From: Coturnix japonica | Lineage: Eukaryota > Chordata > Aves > Galliformes > Phasianidae | Assembly: GCF_001577835.2 (NCBI RefSeq) | Contig: NC_029536.1 | Span: 1,798,001-1,862,000 of the forward strand | Direction: 5' to 3' | Length of the DNA: 64,000 bases | Shown: in pieces, positions 32,878 through 45,479 of the stretch | How positions within the stretch are numbered: the first letter of the stretch is position 1 | Layout: the number at the start of each line of letters is the position of its first letter | Notes under the pieces: generated by a model | What the model was told of the DNA's origin: nothing | The model's database searches: none | What the model saw: the letters and a program-made list of their open reading frames with translations, nothing else | Made by a program: the position numbers and the translations under genes

Positions 32878-35430
32878 TTCTTTTTCAGTCACTTAATATT
32901 AATTCCAGCCCCTCAACCAGTTTGCTTTCTTGCCCCCAGGAATGAAGGAGTCATTTGGTAGCTCTTGTAGTGTATTTTTAATTGGTTGCCTTCAATAGGG
33001 TGTATTACATCTGTGGAGGAGGTCTTAATGCAGAAGTAAGCTATGCAGGGAGTTGTACTGAACCATCTCTGTCCTACAGCAAGAATGAACAAGATACTTT
33101 ATTGCGTGAGAGATTCCAGAGGCTTTATCTTCCCCTCTGCACAGTCTCCATTGAGATTAATCAGTCACTCGTACACATTCCATAGGAGAGCACGAATCAT
33201 ATGGAATCTTCTTATCAAGTTAATGAATGACTCGCCTCCCTCCCATCCCTTCTGTGTAAGGAGCCCAAGGCAAAAGTCCCACAAACCCACACGAGTTTTG
33301 TGCTCAGCACTCCAGGTCAGAGACAAAGTTCCTCTCAGCTCCAGAAGGAATTGTTTGAAGGAGTCCATAAGCTGAGCTATGGAGGGTTTGTGGGATGGAC
33401 TGTCGGTGGATGGAGGCTCTCCAAGCACAGCTTTAAGAAAATGTATCTTTCATATGTGGAAAAAACAAGCAATGTATCTAAAATAGAGCAAACATTAGTG
33501 AGGAGAGGTGATCCCACTGATGCTGGTTTCAGTTACCAGAGATGTAGCTGTGTTTCTTTGTAGCTGTAAGTCTCAAACTTTGGAGTTGGGTTTCCTATTT
33601 GTAACTAGCTGCTAGAACTGCTTATTTATTGTTCAATTCCCCTTCCTGAAGAGTAGCATAATGACAGCCCATTCAAGCGTGGGGCCTGAGAGGAAGAACC
33701 AGATTTACTCCTGGAAAAAAATAGTTCTTTAAATGAGCTAAAGCTTAGCACAGTGTAGCACCAGGACAAGACATTTAAATGTGTTTTAAGACTGCAAAGA
33801 ACAGAGCCAGGAATGATAGTGCTGAAGTCCTATTTTCTCCTGATTAGCTGTAGAACATGCTAATTAATATAGCTGCTCTGATGGTAGGACTCATACCTGA
33901 CTTGCTGTAAATGATTGCAGGTGTGCCACAGTCATTTGTGGTCACAATTCAGGCAGTACTGTGCTGTTGTGTTGTTTGAAGGTATGCATTTGAATGAGAA
34001 AACAACTGCTTTGTATGGCCATGTAGTCTGGCCTTTCTTGACTTCCTGCTGCTCCTTGAGCTCAGCTGAGGACTGAGAATAGCGTAACCTGCTGGGGAAG
34101 CGAAGTTCCAAGTTTTCTAAGTTTTCTGTCCTCTCAGTCTGCTATTAAATCCCAAAGCAAATGACATGGAGGAGCTGAATCCTTCAGAGTCCATCTGGGA
34201 TCTCTGTGTCACTGCAGCAGATGAATTTAACACTATTACCAGTGTTGATAAAACTTAAGAATTCAGCAGGCAGACGTGAACAATCTTTTCTCTTGGCACA
34301 CCCAGCAGCAGTGGCCTGGGCTGGCAATGCTTTCTTGTTCCATTCCTCAGAGTTCATCAACCAAGTCTGCCATAAATCACCCCCCTGTGCTAGGAAAACT
34401 AGATTATTCATTTACTGCATAGAAAGCAAAATGTCTTTTACAACGTGTCTCCATATCCTGGCCAAAAACCAAATGGGTATGACCTATTTTCTTCTTTTCA
34501 GAAGTACTACAGCCTTTGACCAGGTTTCCTCTGTGTACTGCATGTTCTCTGTACTTGCTATTTTTTCTCCTACTGCTTTCACCTTCCATCCCTGAGATGC
34601 TATACTTTGGGGATGCCTACTTTGAAACATGTATTGAATACACTGGATTGAGTTGAAGCTGCTTTGTCAGTGTCAATGGCTGTTGACAGCTTCTATTCTT
34701 TCTCTAAGTGCAGTGCCCAGAACAAAAGGCCAGTGTAGTAAACAGCTGCATTCTGAACATGCTCACAGTCTGCAAAAATACAACTGTCTCAACATTTAAT
34801 AAATAGAGTACAGGAAATAAGCAAGCAATAGTGAGGATTCATCAGGTTGCTTTTTGTTTGTTGTTTTTCAGGCATGTTTATACAAGAGAGGGTACGGATT
34901 TGGCATCAAGCAGTGGGATTGTCATCTCTGACCAGCTGAACCCATCTTCAAGCTTTGCAAGAACTTGACTGAGGATGGCCCTCAGGCTTGGCAACCAGGA
35001 CAGCTGGGAGATGATCTGTGAGCTTTCTGATTTCCTCTGTAGGTCCCTCCGTTTTATCCAAACCTTTGTTCCAAGCAAGATCTCCTGCTCTGTGAGGGAT
35101 CAGTTCATGCTCAGGTCTCTCATGCCCTCTGTATGTGCTTGTATCCTGGAGCTTCTGTAGCTGGGAAGAGCACAAAAAGCATGATGTCAGCTTTGTTTAC
35201 CCATTTTCCACATCAGACTGAGTCAGAGATCTGGTGACTCTGTGGTCATCATCGCCATCACTTTGGCCTATTGGTGGGAAGAAGGCTGTGCTTCTGCTCT
35301 GTCACACAGCTGCTTCTTATCACTTATTTCAGCCTATTGAGAATCCCTTTGTATTTCATTATAGAAAGTGGCTTCTGGGTAGTGCAAGGAGGAAGGCAGA
35401 TGTCATTGCCTTCTTAGCTGTGTTCTGTAG
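32878..35430. other. Non-coding stretch downstream of VWA1 / upstream of ATAD3A
   Basis: No recognisable exon. It probably includes the VWA1 3' UTR: minus-strand poly(A)-like hexamers are at 34795-34800 (ATTAAA), 33625-33630 (AATAAA) and 33098-33103 (AATAAA). None can be assigned with confidence. Confidence 0.45.
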
Positions 35431-35495
35431 TTAGCTTGTCTCTCTTGTTGAAAGCCAGCTTTCATCAGATTTCATCAGCCTCTTCCCCTCCTTTG

Positions 35496-35557
35496 TCATC
35501 CCAAATCCCCACCAAATCCCCCGCATGCTTCTTCTTCTGCCTGTAACCATAATGCCA
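35496..35557 (-). CDS. VWA1: Candidate last coding exon of VWA1
   Basis: The preceding exon ends in phase 1 at a good donor (G|GTGAGT, 35748-35743), so another exon is needed. On the minus strand an acceptor TACTCCTCCTAG preceded by a pyrimidine tract opens a 62-bp piece in the right phase that encodes about 20 residues (VALWLQAEEEACGGFGGDLG) and ends in TGA. An alternative acceptor 17 bases on (TTACAG at 35546-35541) would give a basic tail ending at 35431. Reading through the donor instead ends at 35720. I cannot choose firmly. Confidence 0.3.
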
Positions 35558-35748
35558 CTAGGAGGAGTATTGCTCTTAAAAAAGAGGAGGAGAGCCCAGC
35601 TTAGGGCAAAATCCCTGGAGCGATAGCTGTGATGAAGCCCTGCTGTCAAGCTGGCTGATAAGCACAGTATTTCAGCTCAGCTCTGTGTTGGATCTCGAGC
35701 ACCCATGTCCCCTTCAGGTCTAGGGACCTCCCTTGCACCCTGACTCAC

Positions 35749-38700
35749 CTGGCTGCACGTGCACCATGCGGCACAATCCCTTGCTCGGCTGATTCTTGTA
35801 CATGGACTTCACACACACTTTGTTTGTGGTGCCTGGGGCCATGTCTGTGAGGAGCACATTGTGGATTTGTGGTGACACACTGATGAGAGATGAAGGGCCG
35901 GTTTGTCTCCGGCACCTGACTCTGTAACCAAGGACCTTTCCATCTGCAGCATCCCATGAAGCCTTCAAGGTGTTGGAGCCCATGTCTTCAAAGCGAAGGT
36001 GCCTCACTTTGGAGCCCTCTAGAGAAAGGAGAAGATCCTTGTTACTGTGGGACTCTCTATGGAGCAGTTGCTGCAGCTTCAGTAGCAGCTCAGCCATATA
36101 CAACCCATAAGAGTGGTCACGCTTTGTGCAGTTGATCTCCTTTTGGTCATAGACTCACAGAACCATCAAGGTAGGAAATGACCTCTAAGATCCCCCCTCA
36201 TCCAACCCCAGGAACCAGGCTGAGTTCTCAGGCCTCGCACAAAGGCAGATCTGTGCCCATGCTGTTCCCTATCAGCACAGTGCTGCACACTCACCTTCTT
36301 GAGTACATGCTTTGGCTGACAGTGATTTTTCCTTTCCTGAACTGTAGATTGCAGTCACTGTCACCAGATAGGTGGTGTTGGGTGCCAGGTTCTCCACAAT
36401 AGTGCTGTTGCGGGTACCATCCACCTCTATCAGCTGCGCTGAGTTCCCACGGAGTGGCCCATACAGGACCTGGTAGCTGGTCACACTGTCTGGTGTAGGA
36501 GCCCAGCTGACTTGGAAGCTGTGAGGTCTGGAGTCTGAGATGAGAACCTGAGCTGGACTGATTTGCTCTGAAAGAAGCACAAGGTAGGAATAAGCATGTG
36601 GTTCGTGGCAGCAGGATGCTCTCAGAGGAGCAGAATGGACCTGGAAGATTTAGAAAGGTTGGCTGTGCTCAAGTGCTGCCCCAATCCCTCCCCTCATGCA
36701 GGGATGCCCCAGCAGTGCATACCCCTGCCTGGAGAAGCATGTGTCCTTCTCTAGCTGCACCTACAGCTCCTGCTTTCTCCCAGCCCTCTGCTTTCTGCTA
36801 TATCCAAGTGTTTTAATATTGAAAGGAATTTTATGGCCTTGCACTAGGCAGTGCAGAACTTCTTTATAGAAGATCTGCTTGCAGAGTGACAGCAAAAAGA
36901 TGCCTTCTCCTTGCTCTGTTCAGGTTTGACCACAATTGTCTGCCTTCTGATGGGGATCAGACCAGGAAGGTTGCAGATCACAGACTGTCCTATCTTCCTA
37001 TCTATCTGGGAGGCTCAGCATGGCAGAACTTCACCTGTGTCCAGTTGTGAGTACTTTACCTGCAAGGGTGGTAACCCTTATCGTCTGGGGAGAGAAGTAG
37101 TGAACGTTGGATTCAGGAATGAGTGCCACCTCATATGTAGTTTCTGGAGCAAGATTGCTCAGTGTGAGGCTGGTGTGAGCCCCAGACACCTGTGTTGTCC
37201 TCTTGGCTGCCAGGTCATCAGTTGGGGCGTACTGGAGGGTGTAGTAGCCAGTTTCTTGAGAGAGGAGCTGGGGCCACGTCAGACGGAAGCTACTTGATGT
37301 GATATCCACCGCATGGAGCCGATTTGCTTGGATAACATCTGAGAGAGAGGCAGGAGCAAGAAATCACTGATAACATTTGTACACAGGACATGGAATGCTA
37401 CAAATGCAGGCCCTTTGGATGGGAGATGTGACCTGTAGGACACTGGATGACAGCTGAAGTCAGTGAGGTGCAGCTGAGCATGCACTGAGCTGAGCAGCTA
37501 TACCTGCACCAAGCAAGGCACTCTAATTTTTCTCTGAGCTGTTGCTTGGCTGTGGAGTGGGTAGGAGCACTGCTCCCTCCCAGCACTGTGGACATGGAAC
37601 TCTGCAGCCTCCTGTGACTAATGGGATGCAGCACCCAAAGGATGAGCTACAGCACACCCAAGCACCTCTACTGCCACATGACGACTGCCCTGACCATTGG
37701 AGGAGATGAATCCCAGAAAGCAGATGGTCACTGATTTCCTTCTCAGCTCCTCCATGCTGGCAGGGGGAAGCAGTGTGTAACCTCTGGCGCTGGACCAGGC
37801 AGTGCCCTCTTGGGAGCACTTGGACACAGTTCAGACACACTTGTCTCCTGCCTGCTGGTGACTCACACAGGATGAGGGTGGACACAGAAGCACCGTTCCA
37901 CAGCAGCGAGCTTGTTGGCATCCTGTGAATGCTGGCAAGGTCAAGATTAGACTTGCAGGAGTGCTGCTGCTTTTATGATGTGTGCAAGAAACACAGTCAA
38001 GCAGCAGATAAACCCCTTCTGCCCTGGATCCATAATCTATTATGCAGGAGATGCAGTGGTCTCCATCACCAGAATGGGCATTCAAGGTCTGGGATCATTT
38101 TCCTGGTCACTTGCTTAAGGTCAGTGCTAAGTGAGGGTGTTGGAGGAAAGGGAACTGAGGCAGCTCATTGCTTGTGCAGCACTGACTCCTTTCATGGTGC
38201 TATTTTATACCATGTGGATTAAGGATGCGCTAGAAGCTGAAACAGCCACTTGAAAGGAAACATTTGGGCTCTGTGTGGCACCTGCAAGAGCAGAAGGTCC
38301 AGTACTCAGGACAGAGAAGAGAATGTGGTCTGTGAGTGTGATTTGCTAAATGGCAGTGGCTGGAAATAGGAAGAAATTGCTATACAGAGAGGATTCTGCA
38401 CTAAGGGGTTACTTGGACATGCCGCAGCCAGCTCTGTCTTGACTCACACAGTAGAAACCAAGTGGGGAATTAAAACAGGACTTCCAGCAGGGCACAAAGC
38501 CTCCAGAAAATGAAAGTCTGCAAAGTCCTGGTTGCTTGCTCAGCTTTCCAAACAGATGCAAAGGCTGAGGCAGAACCCCTGCTTTGTGGTCATAGATGCT
38601 CGCATCACAGTGGCACAGAGGACATGCAGTGTTCCTGCTCATCCCCTGTCCCACATTCTGGTTTTGGCTCTCTCCATACTCTTTCCTAGAAGCTTTAAAA

Positions 38701-41700
38701 CACTGGGCTGTTAGAAACCAGCTCTCTGCCTATTCTTGCTGTCTGTGCAGTCACAGACGTGCCAGCAACTGCCTTGCCGAGCCCAACAAACTGGGCTGGG
38801 AATTTCTTCCAAGGGCTGCACTGGCCAAGCTGCTCTGTAGATCTGGCAGATGCAGAACACGTTACAACAGGGGATTTATGGAACAAAAACATTCCTGTGC
38901 TGCAGTCTTAATTCTGTGAGCAACAACCAACATCGCTAATTGCTCATGGTAAGAGAGTACTGACTGCCAGCTACTTGTAAGCAGGGGATGGATGCCAGCA
39001 CTAAGGGTGTGCAGGCAGAGCTTAGGGGCCAAACCCTACCCTGGCACACTGTTTTCATACATGCAGTGTGTTTACGTGCTCCTGGAGATCTGGTGGTTAT
39101 AGGGGATTTTCAAGCTTGTCCTGCTGCAAGCTTCCAGAGACCGCAGCCCAGCCCCAGCATACCTAACATAGTGTCTCGCAGCTCCTTGGTGATGATGGGG
39201 AGGTCATCCACATCTACAAAGTGCAGGTGCTTTTCAGGAGGCTGGCTGGCAGCAGCAGACAGCTCCAGGTAATTCCCCCTCCCGGTGCTGACAATGAAGA
39301 CTGTCACCCCCATGTCCTTCAGGAGCTGCATGGGCTCAGAGATGTCATCGCTGGAGAACCCATCTGTCACCCAAACCAGAACCTTGGGCACATCTGGCCG
39401 GGCACCAGCGTCATTACTGAAGAGCTTCTCCTTGGCAAAGGAGAGTGCCTTGCCTGTGTTGGTGTCACCCATGAGCTGCCTGGTGTCCTTGATAGCTTGC
39501 TGCACTGCACCACGGGACAGGTACCGGTCAAAGGGAAACTCCATGGTGGGGGTTGTGCTGATGTGGATGATGCTGGTCTGGACATCATTGGGACCAAAGG
39601 TGAAAGGCCGCACGAGGTCCCACATGAATTCCTTGACCTTGGAGAATTCATAGTAGGAGACACTGCCAGAGCTGTCCAGTAAGAAGAGGATGTCTCCCTC
39701 TGAATTGGAAATGGAGGGCTGAGGACCTAACAGGGAAAGAGAGAGGGATGGTTAGAAAAATGGTGCACAAACTGGGAAGAGTTGGTTATCTTGGGCCAGA
39801 TCTCTGAATGCAGCGAGGAGTTTGTAGAAAATGCCTTGGAGACGTCTCAGTTTGCACTGATACCTCTTGTTAGTCAGCACAAGGCTGCTCCTGGGTACTT
39901 ACTGCTTTGAGCTGGAGGAAGACACGCTCCTGGTGCTGGGAAGATGAATTTGGAATCCTTTTAGCCATCATTCTGCTTTCTGGCAGCTTTTGAAGGTGTG
40001 AAAAGGGAGAAAAAGCCACAGAGCAGAGACTGGTGCCAGCCTGCTTGGGCTGCTCCTTCAGGGAAGGGATGGGGAATGCAGGGCTGCCAAGCAATGCAGG
40101 ACCTGGGGCACTGATGGGCTTGGTGCAGCACACAATGGCTGAGTGTGGGAGATGAAACCACAAGGCAGCAGACAGCTGAATGGAAAGGCCCCTGTAAAAT
40201 TAATTGCTTGGAGGAGATGGCTCCTGCAAAGAGCTCTGCATGCCAAGGCAGGCTCCGAGGCAGCAGGGAGGAGCAGGGTCACATAGCCCCTCCTGGGGAC
40301 TACTCCCAAATGGAGGCATGAATGGCAAACCCAGGGCAGGGGATGAGTCAGAGGGTGCGATGCACCGTGTGTGTGTCCTCAGAGTGGCACCTGGCACAGA
40401 TCAGATGTGCAATGGGAACTCGAGTGCTGGCTCTGTCCCAGGGCAGGGACATCGTGTGAACAACATGCTGAGATGAGCTCCTGTGCTGCTACAGAGAGCA
40501 GAGCCATTCGGGGCTGGGCCCTTCACCTCCCTGCTGCATTACGTGCTGGCTGAGAGCACAGAGCCATACCAGACCCATGACGAAACAACTGGAGGAACAG
40601 AGAACCGCGTTGCTTGGAGGTGACTAAGCCAGAGATGCCAGGAGGAGGCAGGAGCAGCTCACGTCCAGCTCTGTATGACCCAGCACAACTCAGCCCTGTG
40701 CAGACACGCACATCTGGCAGCCTGGCACTCAGAAAACACAAGCATGGCCTGGCCAGCTTGCCCACAATGACGTGTGGCTCCATCAGCACATCACACAGCC
40801 AAACCCATCACCTCCAGGTCTCTTAACCTGCTGCTTCACCAGTGCATGCAACCCTGGTTCTGCTCTGAGCTCCTGTCTGTGTGGAGCTGCAGATTCCTCC
40901 TCTCCCCTCCACTGCAAGGGCATAAAGCCACTGACTTGGCTGCCAAGCTGTACTGAGGGATCTTGGCAACACAGTGGTCTCTTCCCAGCAAAAAAAAAAA
41001 TCATCTGTTTTCATTTCTTCCCTCTGCTCCCCATTATTTTGAGTGGTGGTGTTTGTTTTTCAGAGTGTTGCAACAAGCAGCTGTGAAAGCTTCTGGTGCT
41101 GGCAGAGGACATTGCTCCCCAGTGGCAAACGAGGTCACACATGGAGAAACTGGGGGTGCATCCCCAGGGAGCAGACAGTAAACCCCTGTCCTGCCAAAAT
41201 GAGCTCTATGGAGAAACAGAGTGACAAGCTGCATGGAGCACCTGCTAATGGAGGAGGATGCTGATGGAGAGCCAAGAGCCAAGCCCTTGTAATGGTGCTG
41301 GAGTGTGCCCTGCAGCTGCGGGCACAGAGAGGTAGGCAGAACGTTAGCATCCTGTGGACAAGGGTTTCACCCGTCACTGCTGGGAATAGCTGCGTGGGTT
41401 AGGAAGAACTGCAGGAAGGGCTGCAGTTTGACACCACCACGTCCTGCCAGGGGGGCAGAAAGCACAGCCCAGCAGCCAATGGTCACTGATAGCAAGTTGT
41501 GCTGGTGGGCAGTTTGGTATTTCGGAGCCATCTGAAGGGGTTGTGATCTGTCATAATTCAGTTCCACCACTCAGCCCTGTGTAAGACAGAAATCAAGTCC
41601 TCTCTATGAAACTTTTCTGCTAGAGAGGATTCACAAAAGCATCCTCGCTGCAGCAATGCTGATAGTGGCTGGGCACACCACCATCCTTCCCTTCAGGCTC

Positions 41701-43523
41701 TCCATTCCTTCATCTTTCTCGCTGTTCTTTGCCCTCCATCCAACACAAACATCTCCCCTATGCCAGAGGTGGGGCTTTGGGGATTTGTTACCAGCAAATC
41801 CCTGCCTTACGTAAGCAGCTGCTGTTTTCTAACTGTTTCCTCACTTTACAGCAAGGATCAGCTGGGATTTCTCACTTTTGTGGGGCTCTGGGAGAAGGGA
41901 TGTCCCTAAAATGTCCTGCACCATCAGCCCTGAGCACAGCCAGAGCCCAGGGAGCAAGTGTTGGCAGCATCCTCTTGTCACCCTTGGGCTGGTACTTGTC
42001 GATAGGCACGGATCAGTCTTGCAAAGAAAGGTTTAGAAGGGATCAACTGAAAGCAAAATGTCACCATGGAGTCCCAGCTCTGCTTATTTACACACTTGGC
42101 TTTTCTAAGAGGAAAACAGCCAGGCGTGTGCGTCCTGCTCCGAGATGCTGACAGGAGACATCCGCTCCAAGAGCTCCCCTCAGCTGGGACCTGAACTCGT
42201 GCCACGTGCCTGATTTACGTGGGACTCAGCAATCCTAGAGCAAAAAGGATTCCACAGCCAGAGAAAAATATGTCCTGTCTCAGTTTACTATGCCTTAAAT
42301 GCTGCATTTGTCTTCCCTTGTGCTGTTTGGCCACGCAAGGAAAAGTGTTCTGCTGGAAGTGGAGCTGATTGTGCAGGGTGAGCAGCATTGCCTACACCTT
42401 TCCTGGGGTTCTCCATGCTCCAAGCTGCCCAGGAGCTTCCCATCTTTGTCCCCTGAAGCTAATGAAGCTGCCTTCACTCACATTAATCCAAGACCCAAAG
42501 AAGTAGAGTTATGACCATGCATCCTCTCGGCTCAACCAGTTCCCCTCACTGAATGGTGATGGCACATCACAACGGCTCCAGACAGGAGCCCTGCCAGGAT
42601 GGCTGTTTGCTCAAGGTTGCTTTTGGGAGCGGCCGGAGGTGCCCACATAAAAGCTGCCAGGGAGCAGGTACGTTGCCCACCAGGTTCTCTTCTAGTTTAC
42701 AGTTTACAAGCCTTAAGTAAGCTGTCGGTACTGAAACAGCACAACTGCCTCTGGAGCATGGAATGGGCAGGAACAGCAGCACAGTTCCTGAACCAGCCTG
42801 CATCTCCAGGACCTGCTCCACAGCTTGGGTCACCAGCGGGCAGAATCTATTCCCTGTAATGGGATCTGAGCAAAAGTCACGGTCTGCTCTGCCCACTAGG
42901 AGCAGAATCACCCTGTCCAGGCACAACAGAACTTCATGTCTCCCTTTACACTTCTCAGGTTCAAACTCCAGGGAAAACCAGTAACCGCACCAGCAATCCC
43001 TGCCCAGCTCACCGGAGAGAAACACTCATCCCCTCCGTGTCCCCTATCCCACTGTCGGCTCCATGACACCAAACCGCGGGCGTTCTCCCTGAGCAGCAGC
43101 CAAAAGAAAGCATTGTAAGGAGAAAACGTCAGGACTGAATTACAGAGATTAGACAGTGGACAACAGGACAGGTATGGTATCAATCATTGCTTTCCCTTCT
43201 CTTAACCACTGCTTTCTTTACACTTAACCCCAGTACATAGGGAGCACTGAGTAGTCAGGACTCTCCCTCATCCTGCACTAAACTCTGCCAACTTCTTTTC
43301 CAAGGGAGATAAGTTTTCTTTCTAATAGAGCAATTTTAGAAACATTTTCCTTCATTGTGCCAGCAAAGTAACACCCCATAGGAATGGCAGAGCCATGGCA
43401 ACTTCAGGTCAGCTCCTGTCCCAGCACAGTGGGGACCCCGCAGCACTCACCTTGGCCAGGTGCCTCCTGCCCCGCAGCGAGCTGCAGCCACACACCGAGC
43501 ACAAGAACTGCTTCGGCCAGCAT
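35749..43523 (-). CDS. VWA1: VWA1 (WARP), basement-membrane matrix protein (first 5 coding exons)
   Basis: VWA1 is a secreted protein of pericellular and basement-membrane matrix that forms oligomers and binds perlecan and collagen VI. It has been linked to nerve and muscle disease in humans. Exons in order: 43451-43523 (signal peptide MLAEAVLVLGVWLQLAAG), 39163-39726 (VWA domain), 37060-37338, 36295-36567 and 35749-36018 (one FN3 domain each). All introns are GT-AG and all are phase 1, giving 486 residues before the last exon. The MIDAS motif DSSGS is at residues 42-46, the Thr at about 115 and VTDG with Asp146, all intact. NST and NTT glycosylation sequons lie in FN3-2. The mammalian protein has two FN3 domains and about 445 residues; the third FN3 exon is extra. 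It lies head-to-tail upstream of ATAD3A, as in mammals. The C-terminus is unresolved. Confidence 0.94.
36147..36215 (-). repeat. CR1 LINE 3'-end fragment, antisense, in VWA1 intron 4
   Basis: TCATAGACTCACAGAACCAT, then GGTAGGAAATGACCTCTAAG and a CATCCAACCCC block, is the reverse complement of a CR1 end. It fills part of the 276-bp intron between the second and third FN3 exons. Confidence 0.75.
39727..43450 (-). other. VWA1: VWA1 intron 1
   Basis: A 3.7 kb intron between the signal-peptide exon and the VWA exon. I see no other exon or named repeat in it apart from an A10 run at about 40990-41000. Open frames here do not resemble known proteins. Confidence 0.7.
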
Positions 43524-43911
43524 AGCAAAGTCCAATCCTGGGCAAACTACCTTAAATCCAAGAGCTCGGCTCTATGAAGGCAGACGAAAGGCTCAGCATC
43601 AGTCATATTACGTGCAAGGATCCTGCAGAGCCCAGGGCAGCTTGTGTGCTGCTCATGCCTTGAGATCCGACAGTTCTTTCTTCTGCTGTGCCGTGGTACA
43701 ATCTCTGTGTGCTGGAGGCAATTTTCCTTCCTCTCCACGTCCTCCTCGGCTGGAGATGGGGTGTGTTGCCCTCCGGAGCTCTGCTTTGCTGCTGGGATTT
43801 GCTCACAGGCAGCGGGTGTGCAGCTGGGCTGGGGTGAAAAATCTGTCCCGATAGATGAAACGCCGGCCCTGCGAGACACTGGCAGCAGTCCAGATATGAG
43901 GGAAAAAAAAT

Positions 43912-43958
43912 AGAGAGAGAGAGAAGCTCAGTGAAATCCAAAGCTTCTCTCTCTCTCT
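43912..43958. repeat. Perfect 17-bp inverted repeat (GA/CT hairpin) upstream of VWA1
   Basis: AGAGAGAGAGAGAAGCT at 43912-43928 is the exact reverse complement of 43942-43958, with a 13-base loop. It lies about 390 bp upstream of the VWA1 ATG, in its probable promoter or 5' UTR region. The purine arm could also bind GAGA-type factors. Confidence 0.85.
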
Positions 43959-45280
43959 GCTCTGGAATGAACTAGAAGGGAAAACACGTATAGAGAGGAA
44001 AGAAAAAGTAGAAGAGCTGGGGAGCGTGCCCTGCCCTGGGAATATTGGCTAATCCTTTGGGAGGAGGCTGCGGAGCACTCCTTAGGTCCTAGCGCTGCCT
44101 GCACAGCCCCAGCCCTGCCCCATGCTGGACTGCTCCTGCACAGCCCCCTGCCCACCTCCCTTTGGCTTCAGCTTTAGCCTGTGAGTCAAAGGGGGCTAAA
44201 GATAAGCCCATGACAAATGACTTGCTGGATGGAGGGGCTGAAGAACTTGGCTGAGGGCTTTCCCCTCGTGGGCACACAGCCTCTCTGCATTCCCCCTAGA
44301 TGGAGAAGTTTCTTGCCGATCAAAATCCCTGAGCAAACCCCACTTCCCTCCTCTCTTCTGCCCTGCCACCCGTGTCTCTGCCTTTGGCTCCTGCTCAGCA
44401 GGTGGAGGTGAGAATATTCCCCTTCCTTTTTATCCCCACTTTCAGTTCATCCTATTTATACCTGTTTGGGAGCAGGGAGTTTGTGGTTTAACCTGACATC
44501 CTCATCTCAGCTGCAGCCCTTAGGGGTTACTGCTGTATGAAGCCCTGAGCTGCTCCTCTCTTAAATTATTACCACCCTATAGGGGATAGTGGTTTTCAAG
44601 GAAATAAGGCAAAATACAACATTCAGCTAAGCCATACAGCCATCAGTGGAAAAAACATGTTGCATATGCTGCTTTTGGACAGGTCCAAGACATTACAAGC
44701 AGAGAAAAGCTGGAAAATGACACTCAGTTATGAAGAGACTCTTCAATGTCATCTCCTCTGACAGGGGGAGTGACAACCAGACAGGATGAGAAGTAGCAGA
44801 GGAGGAAAGTTGAGAAGCTGGTGGTATTTCTGAAACCGGTGAGCCATATTTCCCCCAATTTGATTTGGTCTCTCCTGGGATCTATAAAGAAATGAAGAGG
44901 AATTATGAGCCAAGGAGCTGTGCAGGCTGGAAAAAAAAAACGTATCCAAACTCATCAAGCAAATGGAAAGTCAGGACAGGCCCAAGAAATGAGATCCAAG
45001 TGGGAAGCCCCGGAGCCAGCCAGCAAGTTAAACGTCATGGGCACTTGTTTGTGCTTCTCCTCCCAGCCCCACCTCAGGCAGACGGGCTGGGTTTGGTACC
45101 CAGCTGCACCATGAAGGAACGTTGTAGTATCAGGTTGTATGATACCCCATACCCATGTGTCATGAACTTAGGGGGATGACTCAGCCTCACTGATTCATGC
45201 AGGCTAGAATAAGCTTCATCCCAGGGACACAGAAGAATTTGATACCCCTACTCTCATCCTCCACCATGTGATCTGTGAGA

Positions 45281-45470
45281 TCATAGGATGGCCTGTGTTG
45301 GAAGGGACATTAAAACTCATTCCATTCCCACCCCATGCTGTGGGCAGGGTTACCACCCATTGGAATAGACAGTGCAGGGTCCATCCAGCCTGACCTTCAG
45401 GAACCTCCAGGGATGGGGCACACATGCTGCTCTGGGCATCCATCCGGGATGCAGTGCTCCAGATGGGCCT
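45281..45470 (-). repeat. CR1 LINE 3' fragment, antisense
   Basis: TCATAGGATGGCCTGTGTTG, GGAAGGGACATTAAAACTCA, CCCCATGCTGTGGGCAGGGT and CTCCAGGGATGGGGCACACA are in the order of a reverse-complemented CR1 3' end. About 190 bp is present, 5'-truncated. Confidence 0.85.
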
Positions 45471-45479
45471 TTGCAAGGA

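Noticed and set aside
39221-39682. 153-codon + strand open frame over the VWA1 VWA exon
   Set aside because: Antisense shadow of a strongly conserved coding exon.
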